Source of the DNA: Hufsiella arboris
Lineage (GTDB): Bacteria; Bacteroidota; Bacteroidia; Sphingobacteriales; Sphingobacteriaceae
Direction of reading: 5' to 3'
Assembly (NCBI RefSeq): GCF_009834875.1
Contig: NZ_WVHT01000003.1
Location: forward strand, 248,001 to 312,000
Length of the DNA stretch: 64,000 nucleotides
Part shown: positions 45,818-54,235 of the stretch, piece after piece
Layout: every line of letters starts with the position of its first letter
Numbering within the stretch: position 1 is the first letter of the stretch
The notes under the pieces: model-generated
What the model saw: the letters and a program-made list of their open reading frames with translations, nothing else
Database searches by the model: none
What the model was told of the DNA's origin: nothing
Position numbers and translations under genes: made by a program

Positions 45818-46999
45818 ATGCAACAAGAAGCATATATTATAGCGGGATACAGAACCGCAGTCGGTAAAGCGCCAAGAGGTGTTTTCCGTTTTACAAGAGC
45901 TGATGAACTGGCGGCTGATGTGATCAAACATTTGGTTGAATCAGTGCCTGGTTTAAATAAGGAACAGATTGATGATGTGATAGTGGGGAACGCAACCCCG
46001 GAGGCCGAGCAGGGATTGAATATTGCCCGGATGATTTCCCTGATGGGCCTTGACACCGATAAAGTGCCGGGTGTTACAGTGAACCGCTATTGCGCATCAG
46101 GGTTGGATACGATCGCAACCGCCGTAGCAAAGATTCGTTCGGGAATGGCGGATTGCGTTATTGCCGGCGGTGTAGAAATCATGTCGGGTATGCCTTTCGG
46201 CGGATGGAAGCTTGTTCCGCATCCTGAAGTTGCTAAAAATCACCCCGACTGGTATTGGGGAATGGGTCTAACTGCCGAAGCCGTTGCTAAAGAATACAAC
46301 GTAAGCCGGGAAGATCAGGATGCTTTTGCATTAAAATCTCATCAAAAAGCATTGGAGGCAATCAAAAACGGTCATTTAAAAGATGGCGTTGTTCCGATCA
46401 CAGTTAAGGAAACGTACTTGGATGAAAACTTAAAAAAGAAAACCAAAGAGTATGTAGTTGATACAGATGAAGGTCCAAGGGCAGATACAGCGCTGGACAA
46501 GCTGGCAAAATTGAAACCTGTTTTCGCCGCTGGCGGAAGCGTAACAGCTGGAAACTCGTCACAAACTTCTGACGGAGCAGCTTTTGTTTTGGTAGTTTCC
46601 GAAAGCAAATTGAAAGAGTTGAACGTGAAGCCAATTGCCCGCTTGGTAAGTTATGCCGTCGCTGGAGTGCCGCCCCGCATTATGGGAATCGGACCGATTG
46701 AAGCAATTCCTAAAGCTTTGAAACAAGCTGACATGACACTTGATCAGATCGACATGATCGAACTGAATGAGGCATTTGCATCTCAATCACTCGCTATCAT
46801 CCGTGAATTAGGAATCAACCAGGATATCGTGAATGTAAATGGCGGCGCCATCGCATTGGGACACCCGCTAGGCTGTACCGGCGCGAAATTGACGGTTCAA
46901 ATCTTAAACGAGCTAAAAAGACAGAACAAAAAGTATGGTATGGTGACGATGTGCGTAGGCACCGGCCAGGGCGCAGCAGGAATTTTTGAGATGTTGTAA
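45818..46999 (+). CDS. Acetyl-CoA C-acyltransferase (thiolase, FadA-like)
   Basis: A 393-aa thiolase that catalyses the last step of beta-oxidation. Nucleophilic Cys lies in VTVNRYCASGLDTIATAV (about 85-102). The second domain has NGGAIALGHPLGCTGAKL with the His, and VGTGQGAAGIFEML with the neighbouring Cys (TMCVGTGQ) near the C-terminus. It starts 2 bp after the FadB-like gene, so they form one complex-encoding pair. The next co-oriented operon gene, the acyl-CoA dehydrogenase, is 730 bp away because a GIY-YIG gene and repeats lie between them. Confidence 0.95.
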   Translation: MQQEAYIIAGYRTAVGKAPRGVFRFTRADELAADVIKHLVESVPGLNKEQIDDVIVGNATPEAEQGLNIARMISLMGLDTDKVPGVTVNRYCASGLDTIATAVAKIRSGMADCVIAGGVEIMSGMPFGGWKLVPHPEVAKNHPDWYWGMGLTAEAVAKEYNVSREDQDAFALKSHQKALEAIKNGHLKDGVVPITVKETYLDENLKKKTKEYVVDTDEGPRADTALDKLAKLKPVFAAGGSVTAGNSSQTSDGAAFVLVVSESKLKELNVKPIARLVSYAVAGVPPRIMGIGPIEAIPKALKQADMTLDQIDMIELNEAFASQSLAIIRELGINQDIVNVNGGAIALGHPLGCTGAKLTVQILNELKRQNKKYGMVTMCVGTGQGAAGIFEML

Positions 47000-47001
47000 G
47001 C

Positions 47002-47107
47002 TTTTGTCATCCTGAGGTACGAAGGGTCTCAAGGCTATGAAGTAAGGCAGAAGTTTATGCACTTCAGTGCGAATGTGAAACAGATTCTTCTTCGTCAGAA
47101 TGACAAA
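47002..47107. repeat. REPIN-like repeat, copy R1
   Basis: About 105 bp, starting TTTGTCATCCTGAGGTACGA and ending CGTCAGAATGACAAA. The ends are imperfect inverted repeats of each other. Copy R2, 10 bp downstream, is nearly identical over its whole length and lies in the same orientation. It begins 3 bp after the thiolase stop. Confidence 0.85.
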
Positions 47108-47117
47108 CAGGCAACTG

Positions 47118-47221
47118 TGTCATTCTGAGGTACGAAGGATCTCAAGGCTACGAAGTGAGGCAGAAGTTTATGCACTGCAGTGCGGATGTGAAACAGATTC
47201 TTCCTGCGTCAGAATGACAAA
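47118..47221. repeat. REPIN-like repeat, copy R2
   Basis: About 104 bp, nearly identical to R1 with a few substitutions and one 1-bp length difference near the right end (CTTCG in R1, CTGCG with an extra base in R2). It ends 5 bp before the ATG of the GIY-YIG gene, so that gene's 5' leader is repeat sequence. Confidence 0.85.
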
Positions 47222-47226
47222 ATTAA

Positions 47227-47529
47227 ATGAAAGATCATAATTACTTTGTTTACATCCTTACCAATAAAAATAGAACGGTTCTTTACACTGGAGTAACCAA
47301 TGATCTTGAAATACGATTACAACAACATAAAGAAAATAAGGAAAACACATTCTCTTTTACACATAAGTACAATTGCTTCTATCTAATTTGGTTTGAGCGA
47401 CATACTTATATAGAACATGCAATTGAAAGAGAAAAGGAAATTAAAGGCTGGGTCCGTAGAAAAAAGATTGAATTAATTAAACTTGAAAATAAAGAGTGGA
47501 AGTTTCTAAATGAAGAGATCTTATCATAA
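47227..47529 (+). CDS. Small GIY-YIG-type nuclease domain protein
   Basis: A 100-aa single-domain protein of the UPF0213-like family. Catalytic motif: VYILTNKNRTVLYTGVTNDL (about 8-27; the usual GIY...YIG is VYI...YTG here), conserved Arg in LEIRLQQH (about 28-35), and the metal-binding Glu in AIEREKEIKGWVRRKK (about 65-80). GIY-YIG domains are found in homing endonucleases and in UvrC. Single-domain members are common in Bacteroidota and of unknown role. It lies inside a beta-oxidation operon, flanked on both sides by copies of one repeat family, which suggests a mobile or repeat-associated function (inference). Confidence 0.9.
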   Translation: MKDHNYFVYILTNKNRTVLYTGVTNDLEIRLQQHKENKENTFSFTHKYNCFYLIWFERHTYIEHAIEREKEIKGWVRRKKIELIKLENKEWKFLNEEILS

Positions 47530-47573
47530 TTGAAATATCAATGTAAAGTGATTATTAGTTGCAACTAGGTAAC

Positions 47574-47633
47574 AGATCCTTCGTGCCTCAGGATGACAAA
47601 TAGTGACTTGTCATCCTGAGGCACGAAGGATCT
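47574..47633. repeat. Perfect 26-bp inverted repeat (two repeat ends head to head)
   Basis: The arm 47574-47599 (starts AGATCCTTCGTGCCTCAGG) is the exact reverse complement of 47608-47633; the 8-nt loop is ATAGTGAC. The right arm is the left end of copy R3 and the left arm is a lone end in opposite orientation. The RNA would form a very stable hairpin. Confidence 0.9.
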
Positions 47634-47701
47634 AAAAGCCGCGAATAATGCAAATCCAGCGCTAATAGTAAACAGATTCTTCCTTCGTCAGAATGACAAA
47701 A
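47608..47701. repeat. REPIN-like repeat, copy R3
   Basis: About 94 bp, with the same ends as R1/R2 (starts TTGTCATCCTGAGGCACGAA, ends CGTCAGAATGACAAA) but a different and shorter centre. It lies 28 bp before the acyl-CoA dehydrogenase ATG and in the same orientation as R1 and R2. Confidence 0.8.
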
Positions 47702-47728
47702 AGAAAAAACTAAAAAATTATAATCCAC

Positions 47729-49519
47729 ATGGAAACAATAGAAAAGAAAACAATAAAAGGCGGCGAATTCATCATTCGTGAAACAGCGGCAGAAGATATC
47801 TTCATCCCGGAAGAGTTTGATGAAGAACAATTAATGATCCAAAAAACCTGCGAAGATTTCCTTGAAGCGGAGGTATTTCCGAACCTCGACAGGATTGACA
47901 AACAGGAAGAAGGCCTGATGCAAAGCCTGCTTGACAAGGCGGGTGAACTTGGCATTTTAGGCGTTTCTATTCCCGAGGAATACGGCGGCTTTGGAAAGAA
48001 CTTTAATACTTCGATGCTGGTTACTGATTCAGTTGGTGCTGGTTACTCATTCGCTGTCGCACTTTCGGCTCATACAGGAATCGGTACATTACCAATCCTT
48101 TATTACGGAAACGAAGCGCAAAAATCCAAATATGTTCCAAAACTTGGCTCAGGTGAATGGAAAGCGGCTTATTGCCTAACTGAACCTAATGCCGGCTCCG
48201 ATGCAAACAGCGGGCGTACCAAAGCAAAATTGAATGCTGAAGGAACGCATTACCTGATCAATGGCCAGAAAATGTGGATCACCAACGGCGGTTTTGCAGA
48301 TATCTTTATCGTGTTTGCGAAGATCGACGATGACAAAAATCTTTCTGCTTTTATCGTAGAGAAAGAATTTGGCGGTATTTCTATGAACCCTGAAGAACAT
48401 AAACTTGGAATTAAAGGCTCATCGACGCGCCAGGTGTTCTTTAATGATTGTCCCGTGCCGGTTGAAAACTTGCTTTCTGAGCGTGAAAACGGGTTTAAGA
48501 TCGCAGTGAACATCCTGAATATTGGTCGTATCAAGCTAGGTGCCGCTGCCATTGGTTCTTCACGCAGAGCTTTAAGCCAGGCCATTAATTATTCGAATGA
48601 ACGTGTTCAGTTCGGCTTGCCGATTTCCAAATTTGGCGCCATCCGTTATAAAATAGCTGAAATGGCAACACGTAATTTTGCTGTTGAAAGTGCTGCTTAT
48701 CGTGCCGGTCAGAATATCGACGATGCATATGAGTCGCTTGTCGCCGGCGGTATGGACTCTGCGAAAGCGAAATTGAAATCTACTGAGCAATTTGCTGTTG
48801 AATGCGCGATACTGAAAGTATGGGGATCGGAAATGCTGGATTACATTGTCGATGAAGGCGTTCAGATTTACGGAGGTATGGGTTATTCAGCCGAAGCGCC
48901 GATGGAGCGTGCTTACCGAGACAGCCGTATTAACCGGATTTTTGAAGGGACGAATGAGATCAACCGCTTATTAATTCTGGATATGATCCTGAAACGTGCT
49001 TTAAAAGGCGAACTTGATTTAATGGGACCTGCGCAAGCGGTTGCCGGCGAATTAATGTCGATACCTGATTTTGGAGAAGAAGACGACTCATTATTCGCGG
49101 CGGAAAAGAAGGTACTCAAAAATCTGAAAAAAGCCGGATTAATGATTGCCGGTGCGGCCGTTCAGAAATTGATGATGACACTTTCCAAAGAAGAGGAAAT
49201 CATCATGAACATCGCTGATATTATTGGATACGTCTATATCGCCGAGTCTACCATTTTAAGAGTTGAAAAACTGGTTAAATTACGTGGCGAAGATGCTGTA
49301 AAAGGCCAGTTGGATATGATGCGGATTTATCTTTATGGTGCAGTTGATAAGGTAGCTGTTGCCGGTAAAGAAGCTTTAAACTCGTTTGCCGAAGGCGATG
49401 AACTGAACATGATGCTTGTCGGTTTACGACGCTTTACCAAGATGGCTCCGTTTAACGTGAAAGAAGCCCGTCAGCGCGTTGCGAAACAACTAATTGATGC
49501 GAATAAATATTGCTTTTAA
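47729..49519 (+). CDS. Acyl-CoA dehydrogenase (VLCAD-like, 596 aa)
   Basis: Oxidises acyl-CoA to 2-enoyl-CoA with FAD, the first step of beta-oxidation. The 596-aa length is that of the VLCAD/FadE-like group with a C-terminal extension. Visible: YCLTEPNAGSDANSGRTKAK (FAD/substrate site, about 149-168), INGQKMWITNGGFADIFIVF, GRIKLGAAAIGSSRRALSQA, and YGGMGYSAEAPMERAYRDSR followed by IFEGTNEINRLL with the catalytic Glu. The C-terminal part (about 430-596) is helical. It is the distal gene of the operon headed by the MarR regulator, now separated from it by a repeat cluster. Confidence 0.94.
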   Translation: METIEKKTIKGGEFIIRETAAEDIFIPEEFDEEQLMIQKTCEDFLEAEVFPNLDRIDKQEEGLMQSLLDKAGELGILGVSIPEEYGGFGKNFNTSMLVTDSVGAGYSFAVALSAHTGIGTLPILYYGNEAQKSKYVPKLGSGEWKAAYCLTEPNAGSDANSGRTKAKLNAEGTHYLINGQKMWITNGGFADIFIVFAKIDDDKNLSAFIVEKEFGGISMNPEEHKLGIKGSSTRQVFFNDCPVPVENLLSERENGFKIAVNILNIGRIKLGAAAIGSSRRALSQAINYSNERVQFGLPISKFGAIRYKIAEMATRNFAVESAAYRAGQNIDDAYESLVAGGMDSAKAKLKSTEQFAVECAILKVWGSEMLDYIVDEGVQIYGGMGYSAEAPMERAYRDSRINRIFEGTNEINRLLILDMILKRALKGELDLMGPAQAVAGELMSIPDFGEEDDSLFAAEKKVLKNLKKAGLMIAGAAVQKLMMTLSKEEEIIMNIADIIGYVYIAESTILRVEKLVKLRGEDAVKGQLDMMRIYLYGAVDKVAVAGKEALNSFAEGDELNMMLVGLRRFTKMAPFNVKEARQRVAKQLIDANKYCF

Positions 49520-49538
49520 AGAGTAAGAACTTAATGAT

Positions 49539-49573
49539 AAAGAGCAGGAATAGTATACATCCTTGCTCTTTTT
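49539..49573 (+). terminator. Terminator of the beta-oxidation operon
   Basis: The stem AAAGAGCA/TGCTCTTT (with an additional GGA/TCC part and a 1-nt bulge) is followed by TTTTT. It lies about 20 nt after the acyl-CoA dehydrogenase stop. Confidence 0.7.
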
Positions 49574-49615
49574 ATTTGTACAGGTCGCTCTTCGACCTAA
49601 AACCGGATCGAACGG

Positions 49616-50581
49616 CTATTTCTCATCCAAATTATACTGTTTCACCACGTATTCCAGCATGCTGACTGCATCTGCCTTTAGCTTCCTGTTATCGTCTATC
49701 AATTCCTTCGTGTTAATTCGTATCAGAACCATATCAGCACGTAACTGAGTAAGGTTTTCCTGGTTCAGGTTGCGCATCTGCGCGGTTAAAGGTGACGAAT
49801 GATAAAAAGCAGCATTCAGGTTATCAGGCGTAAAATGATATCGCAAAAATGGATCAAGAAAGTTTCGCTGATATTGCAACGCGATATCCTGCACTGTACG
49901 AACAAGTTCTGTGTGAGCCTCGTAGGCAGAGATATACTTGATAATATGTGATTCTGAGAACTGCTTCAGGTGAAGTTCATTTTTGATGGCCGAAACTGCG
50001 CCCGCTGAAGGATGAAAGGGCCATAAATTGTGCGAACCGATGATAGCCTTTTGGATGCGCAGCATATCAGCGGTTTTTAAAGGCTGACTTAACAGGCTGA
50101 ACAAACTATCGTTGCTCCTCATAATCTTTTTTTCCTCCTCATAAATTTCATTCAGGTGCACCGTATCGGCCTTGAGGTCGGTTACCAACTGAGAAGTCAA
50201 TTGGCGGGTATGCTCATTATTAGTGATTTCCTCACGTATGTTTTCAGCAATAAAACCCATCATTACGGCTACGAATATCATAAAACCTTCCAGGAGGTAT
50301 TCTTTCCAGGGTTTTGGATTGTGATCAAGTCTGGGATGATGATGGACTTCCATGTCGGTTACGGGTGCTGGTTTTTGAGGATTAATTTCTTCTGTGCTCG
50401 GTGCGGGTGATTTAACAAAAGATTCGTCAGACGCTTTAGGTGATACATCCTGGCTGGAAGACACTACCTTTTTATCGGCGGCTTTGCTGGCACCGTTTCT
50501 TTTTCGCGGTCGCGACGTTTTGACATCATCAGGAGAGTGGCCGGCTTTAGTATCCGGCTTTTTCTGACTGCTTTTACTCAT
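49616..50581 (-). CDS. Membrane-anchored protein of unknown function
   Basis: A 321-aa protein in three parts. Residues 1-75 are a disordered Lys/Ser/Pro-rich tail. A single membrane helix follows at about 95-113 (LLEGFMIFVAVMMGFIAENI), and the remainder is soluble, with a coiled helical stretch (DLKADTVHLNEIYEEEKKIM, about 136-155) and further helices to residue 321. The arrangement WKEYLLEGFMIFVAVMMGFI followed by a helical domain occurs in hypothetical proteins of Sphingobacteriaceae. No catalytic motif was seen. Topology is likely N-in with a periplasmic helical domain, but this is inference. Confidence 0.7.
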   Translation of the reverse strand: MSKSSQKKPDTKAGHSPDDVKTSRPRKRNGASKAADKKVVSSSQDVSPKASDESFVKSPAPSTEEINPQKPAPVTDMEVHHHPRLDHNPKPWKEYLLEGFMIFVAVMMGFIAENIREEITNNEHTRQLTSQLVTDLKADTVHLNEIYEEEKKIMRSNDSLFSLLSQPLKTADMLRIQKAIIGSHNLWPFHPSAGAVSAIKNELHLKQFSESHIIKYISAYEAHTELVRTVQDIALQYQRNFLDPFLRYHFTPDNLNAAFYHSSPLTAQMRNLNQENLTQLRADMVLIRINTKELIDDNRKLKADAVSMLEYVVKQYNLDEK

Positions 50582-50602
50582 AAAAATTTTTCAAATTTTG
50601 CC

Positions 50603-50610
50603 CAAATGTA
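50603..50610 (-). promoter_or_regulatory. Candidate -7 element
   Basis: On the minus strand TACATTTG matches TAnnTTTG and lies 21 nt before the ATG of the membrane-anchored protein. No TTTG -33 box was found at the usual spacing. Confidence 0.3.
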
Positions 50611-50704
50611 AACATCTCTTCGCGAATCCCGAGTGGTACCTATAGCAGACACTCCGATAGAAAAGTTCCGGAATTACGCTGATAGTTGATAACGATTTGG
50701 TCCA

Positions 50705-52486
50705 CTATAAAAATATCGGCTTGTCCAACTTCATCGCAATACGATACGCTGCGTTCATTAGTCCAACATGACTATAAGCCTGCGGAAAATTACCCCACTG
50801 ACTGCCGTCGGCTGAGTCTACATCCTCACTGAAAAGTAACAGGTGATTACTGTACTTAATAATGCTTTCAAATTCGCGGATAGCGTCGTCAATTCTTCCT
50901 ACGCAAGCCAACGCTTCCACATACCAAAAAGCGCAGATCAGGAAGGTCGTTTTAGGCTTACCGAAGTCATCGGCATGCAGATATCGATAGAATAACCCAT
51001 TTTCTGCTTTAAGCTCTTTCTCAATTGCAACCAGGTGATCCTTTGCTTTTTGTGAACCTGGATCCAGGTAATTCATCATAATCAACTGCAAAGTACTGGC
51101 GTCCAGAAAATTCACATCTTTTGCAGTTGTGTAAACTTTTCGTTCAGGATCGTAACAGCTTTCAATATGGGCAGCTGCCTTGTCGATTAACACGTGAGCC
51201 CGCTGTATCAATTCGTCGTTGCCGATAGTTTTAGCCATTTTTGCCGCCGCGTTTGCGCCAGCCCACTGGAACAGATTGCTGTAGCAATGTATGTTCGCGA
51301 AATTCCGAAACTCCCAAATACCGGCGTCTTTCTCATCTATAGTACGCTCAATTTTAGTTAACAGATAGTCGATCCATTTTACAGAATCTTTCCGTTCATG
51401 AAAAATAAACCTGTGATCGGTATAAAGCGGCAGCATTGATATTAAAACTTGTCCGTAAATATCATTCTGAATGTGTTCGGAAGCCTGATTGCCAACACGT
51501 ACCGGTTGATTGCCCATATAACCGTCGAGATAGTCGAGAATTTTTTCCTCCAGGTGTTTGTTTCCTGAAATACTGTAAAGCGGCTGATATCTAAAATCTT
51601 CGGAAAATGAAATATTTGTGATATAGTTAAAATATCTCTCCATCTCTTCAAAATGACCGATATGATTCAGCGAGGTTATAACATAAAACGTATCGCGCAA
51701 CCAACAATACCGGTAATCCCAGTTGCGCGTACTTCCCGGAGATTCGGGCAAACTAGTAGTGCTGGCGGCGATAATGGCGCCAGTATCTTCATACTGGTGA
51801 ATTTTTAAAGCAAGTGCCGACCGTATCACGTATTGCTGATAAAATCCGGCGATCGTCGAATGCTTGATCCATAAGCGCCAGTAATGCATGGTTTTGGTGA
51901 GAAAACTCTGCGCGGTACTTATGAGCGGCGCTTCGAGCGGCTGCCCGTAGGTCAATACCAGATATCGAACGTCCGTCAGTGAGAATGGCAGGCCATCACT
52001 GATATAGGTCAAGGGAATATCCGTTGTCAGTCGTATTTTCTCAGCCGCGCCCTCATATTCGATATGATTGCTTCCTTCCAGATCATTGAGGGAGCTGGCA
52101 CCATAATCGTAAACCGGCTTACAGGTAACCTTAACCCGCGGCGAACCCGTCAGCGGTTCAATTTTTCGGATCAGCATCAGCGGCTTATAAAACCTGTCGT
52201 ATTGACGAAATCTTGGGGCGAAGTCGGTAATACGATATGAGCCGCTTGCCGAGCTTACTTCGGTGCAAAGTATATTGGTATTTTCCAGGTAATATTGCGT
52301 GCTGGTATATTCCTCTTGCGGCAAAATGGAAAACTCACCGCCTTTCTCTTTGTCGAGCATCGCTCCAAAAACAAAAGAACTGTCGAAGCGCGGCCAGCAA
52401 AGCCATTCAATGTTGGTGTTTTTATGAACGTGGGCAAGGTAGGCGCAATTCCCAATTATTCCGGTTTGATAGATGTGTTTTTCCAT
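50705..52486 (-). CDS. GH15-family glycoside hydrolase (glucoamylase/trehalase-like)
   Basis: A 593-aa cytoplasmic protein (no signal peptide). N-terminal beta-sandwich (about 1-210): IGNCAYLAHVHKNTNIEWLC, PRFDSSFVFGAMLD. The (alpha/alpha)6 barrel follows with SPGSTRNWDYRYCWLRDTFY and the C-terminal LLFSEDVDSADGSQWGNFPQ, AYSHVGLMNAAYRI, where the Glu of FSED is the likely catalytic base. GH15 members of this layout include glucoamylases and bacterial trehalases. It is the last gene of the starch locus on the minus strand. Trehalose or maltodextrin is the probable substrate; the otsAB gene elsewhere makes trehalose hydrolysis plausible. Confidence 0.85.
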   Translation of the reverse strand: MEKHIYQTGIIGNCAYLAHVHKNTNIEWLCWPRFDSSFVFGAMLDKEKGGEFSILPQEEYTSTQYYLENTNILCTEVSSASGSYRITDFAPRFRQYDRFYKPLMLIRKIEPLTGSPRVKVTCKPVYDYGASSLNDLEGSNHIEYEGAAEKIRLTTDIPLTYISDGLPFSLTDVRYLVLTYGQPLEAPLISTAQSFLTKTMHYWRLWIKHSTIAGFYQQYVIRSALALKIHQYEDTGAIIAASTTSLPESPGSTRNWDYRYCWLRDTFYVITSLNHIGHFEEMERYFNYITNISFSEDFRYQPLYSISGNKHLEEKILDYLDGYMGNQPVRVGNQASEHIQNDIYGQVLISMLPLYTDHRFIFHERKDSVKWIDYLLTKIERTIDEKDAGIWEFRNFANIHCYSNLFQWAGANAAAKMAKTIGNDELIQRAHVLIDKAAAHIESCYDPERKVYTTAKDVNFLDASTLQLIMMNYLDPGSQKAKDHLVAIEKELKAENGLFYRYLHADDFGKPKTTFLICAFWYVEALACVGRIDDAIREFESIIKYSNHLLLFSEDVDSADGSQWGNFPQAYSHVGLMNAAYRIAMKLDKPIFL

Positions 52487-52860
52487 TGTGGTTTACAACA
52501 CGGAAAAAGCAAAGAATGTTGAGTGTTTGTGGAATTAGTGAAGGACTATTCACCTAGCCAGTTCAATGCCGACCGATAATTTAAGATCCAGAATACTAAA
52601 TAGCTGATACACAATTACTATACGAAATTTTGATTTGAAAACGTACGAAAGTCTTGCTTCGCATCTGCAGTCCTGCTGTTTGCTACAAGTTTTTTGTGAT
52701 TGACATTGCAAATTGGTTTTATCAACAACGAAAAGCTTTCCGGGGCTGCCAGGTTTATTACACCTAAGCTTAATTTTTATCGCAGCCGTGGGCTTTGTGT
52801 GTTAAGAAGCTTCAGGAACATATTACACTGACTCTTTTCAGCGCGAGAGCTAACAAGCAA
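52487..52860. other. Non-coding interval without recognisable features
   Basis: About 370 bp between the sugar permease and GH15 genes. I see no gene, RNA or strong terminator; the promoter of the GH15 gene presumably lies here but no consensus element was found. Confidence 0.5.
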
Positions 52861-54192
52861 TTATGCTATTACTTTTCGGTCGTCATCAATAAACAGAACC
52901 GCCACAGCACCACATATCATCAATATCCCCGCTAACACCAAGGCATATATTGCCTGGTCATTGTAAATATATTTGACGATCATACCACCGAAAAATCCAT
53001 TTACAATCTGCGGAAGCGTGATAAAGAAATTAAAAATCCCCATGTAAACGCCCATCTTTTTTGCAGGTAATGAGCCAGCAAGAATCGCATATGGCATTGC
53101 AAGAATGCTTCCCCAGGCAAGGCCAATGCCTACCATTGAGAATATGAGCAATTTTGGTTCACTGATAAAAAATATCGAAAGCAGACCCACGCCTCCCATT
53201 ATTAACGAAAACGCATGGGTTGCTTTTCTGCTGGTAGACCTGGCGATATACGGTAACGCAATAGCGTATATCGCGGAAACGCCGTTATAAATTCCGAACA
53301 GAAAACTCACCCAATTTCCCGCATCTGCATAGCGAATGGAAGAAGTGTCACCAGGCAAAACCTTGTATATGTGTTGCGCGACAGCTGGCGTGGTGAACAC
53401 CCACATAGAAAAGAGGGCAAACCAGGAGAAAAACTGAACAAGGCCAAGCTGTTTCATCGTTTTTGGCATGTTTGAAAAATCTGTGATGATACTTCCTAAT
53501 CCCGATTTTTCCGGACTTTTGTCTTTAGTTGTTTCGGCGAGCTGCTCGGGTGGATATTCATTCGTTGTGATAATCGTCCATAAAATCGCTCCAAGCAATA
53601 TCGCAGCACCAACGTAAAATGAATAAATGACATTTGGCGGAACCTGACCGGGAGCGGCGGTTTTTGCTACGCCGACATACTCCGACAAAATATAAGGCAT
53701 CCACGAACCGACAATTGCACCCGCACCGATTAGAAAAGTTTGCATAGAGAATCCCAAACTGCGCTGATTATCGGGTAGCTTGTCTCCTACTAACGCCCTG
53801 AATGGTTCCATGGCTACATTAATAGAGGCATCCATGATCATCAGCATGCTGGCGCCAATGATTATCGGAGGCATAAATTTCGCGAGCGACGCCGAGTTTG
53901 GCATTAATACAAGGGCCGTTGCAGTCAATATCGCACCAATTAAAAAATAAGGTCGACGGCGACCAAGCCTGTTCCAGGTACGGTCGCTATAATGACCGAT
54001 GATCGGCTGAATGATCATTCCGGTAATTGGCGCTGCTAACCAGAACAAAGAGAGATGTTCAACATCGGCTCCAAAAGTTTGAAGGATACGAGATGCGTTA
54101 CCGTTCTGTAAAGCAAATCCAAACTGAATTCCGAAAAAACCGAAACTCATGTTAAAAATCTGCCAAAAGCTTAATTGTGGCTTTACTTTCAT
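52861..54192 (-). CDS. MFS sugar transporter (GPH/SLC45 sucrose-maltose type)
   Basis: A 443-aa 12-helix transporter. The sequence WNRLGRRRPYFLIGAILTAT contains the RRRP motif of the plant/bacterial sucrose-proton symporter group. GFFGIQFGFALQNGNASRIL (helix 1) and AAPITGMIIQPIIGHYSDR (helix 2) fit. Maltose/sucrose permeases of this family occur in Bacteroidota starch loci. It lies 43 bp downstream of the GH13 amylase gene and feeds GH65, which points to maltose or maltodextrin as the substrate (inference). Confidence 0.85.
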   Translation of the reverse strand: MKVKPQLSFWQIFNMSFGFFGIQFGFALQNGNASRILQTFGADVEHLSLFWLAAPITGMIIQPIIGHYSDRTWNRLGRRRPYFLIGAILTATALVLMPNSASLAKFMPPIIIGASMLMIMDASINVAMEPFRALVGDKLPDNQRSLGFSMQTFLIGAGAIVGSWMPYILSEYVGVAKTAAPGQVPPNVIYSFYVGAAILLGAILWTIITTNEYPPEQLAETTKDKSPEKSGLGSIITDFSNMPKTMKQLGLVQFFSWFALFSMWVFTTPAVAQHIYKVLPGDTSSIRYADAGNWVSFLFGIYNGVSAIYAIALPYIARSTSRKATHAFSLIMGGVGLLSIFFISEPKLLIFSMVGIGLAWGSILAMPYAILAGSLPAKKMGVYMGIFNFFITLPQIVNGFFGGMIVKYIYNDQAIYALVLAGILMICGAVAVLFIDDDRKVIA

Positions 54193-54235
54193 ATAATTTG
54201 AGGTGTCAGCAGTTTATGACCGCCGATTAGTTAAT

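Noticed and set aside
47002-47701. CRISPR array
   Set aside because: Copies are about 100 bp, only three, with inverted ends and unequal centres; no short repeats with unique spacers and no cas genes.
52487-52860. Structural RNA (RNase P, tmRNA, 6S)
   Set aside because: No conserved core motifs of these RNAs could be found.
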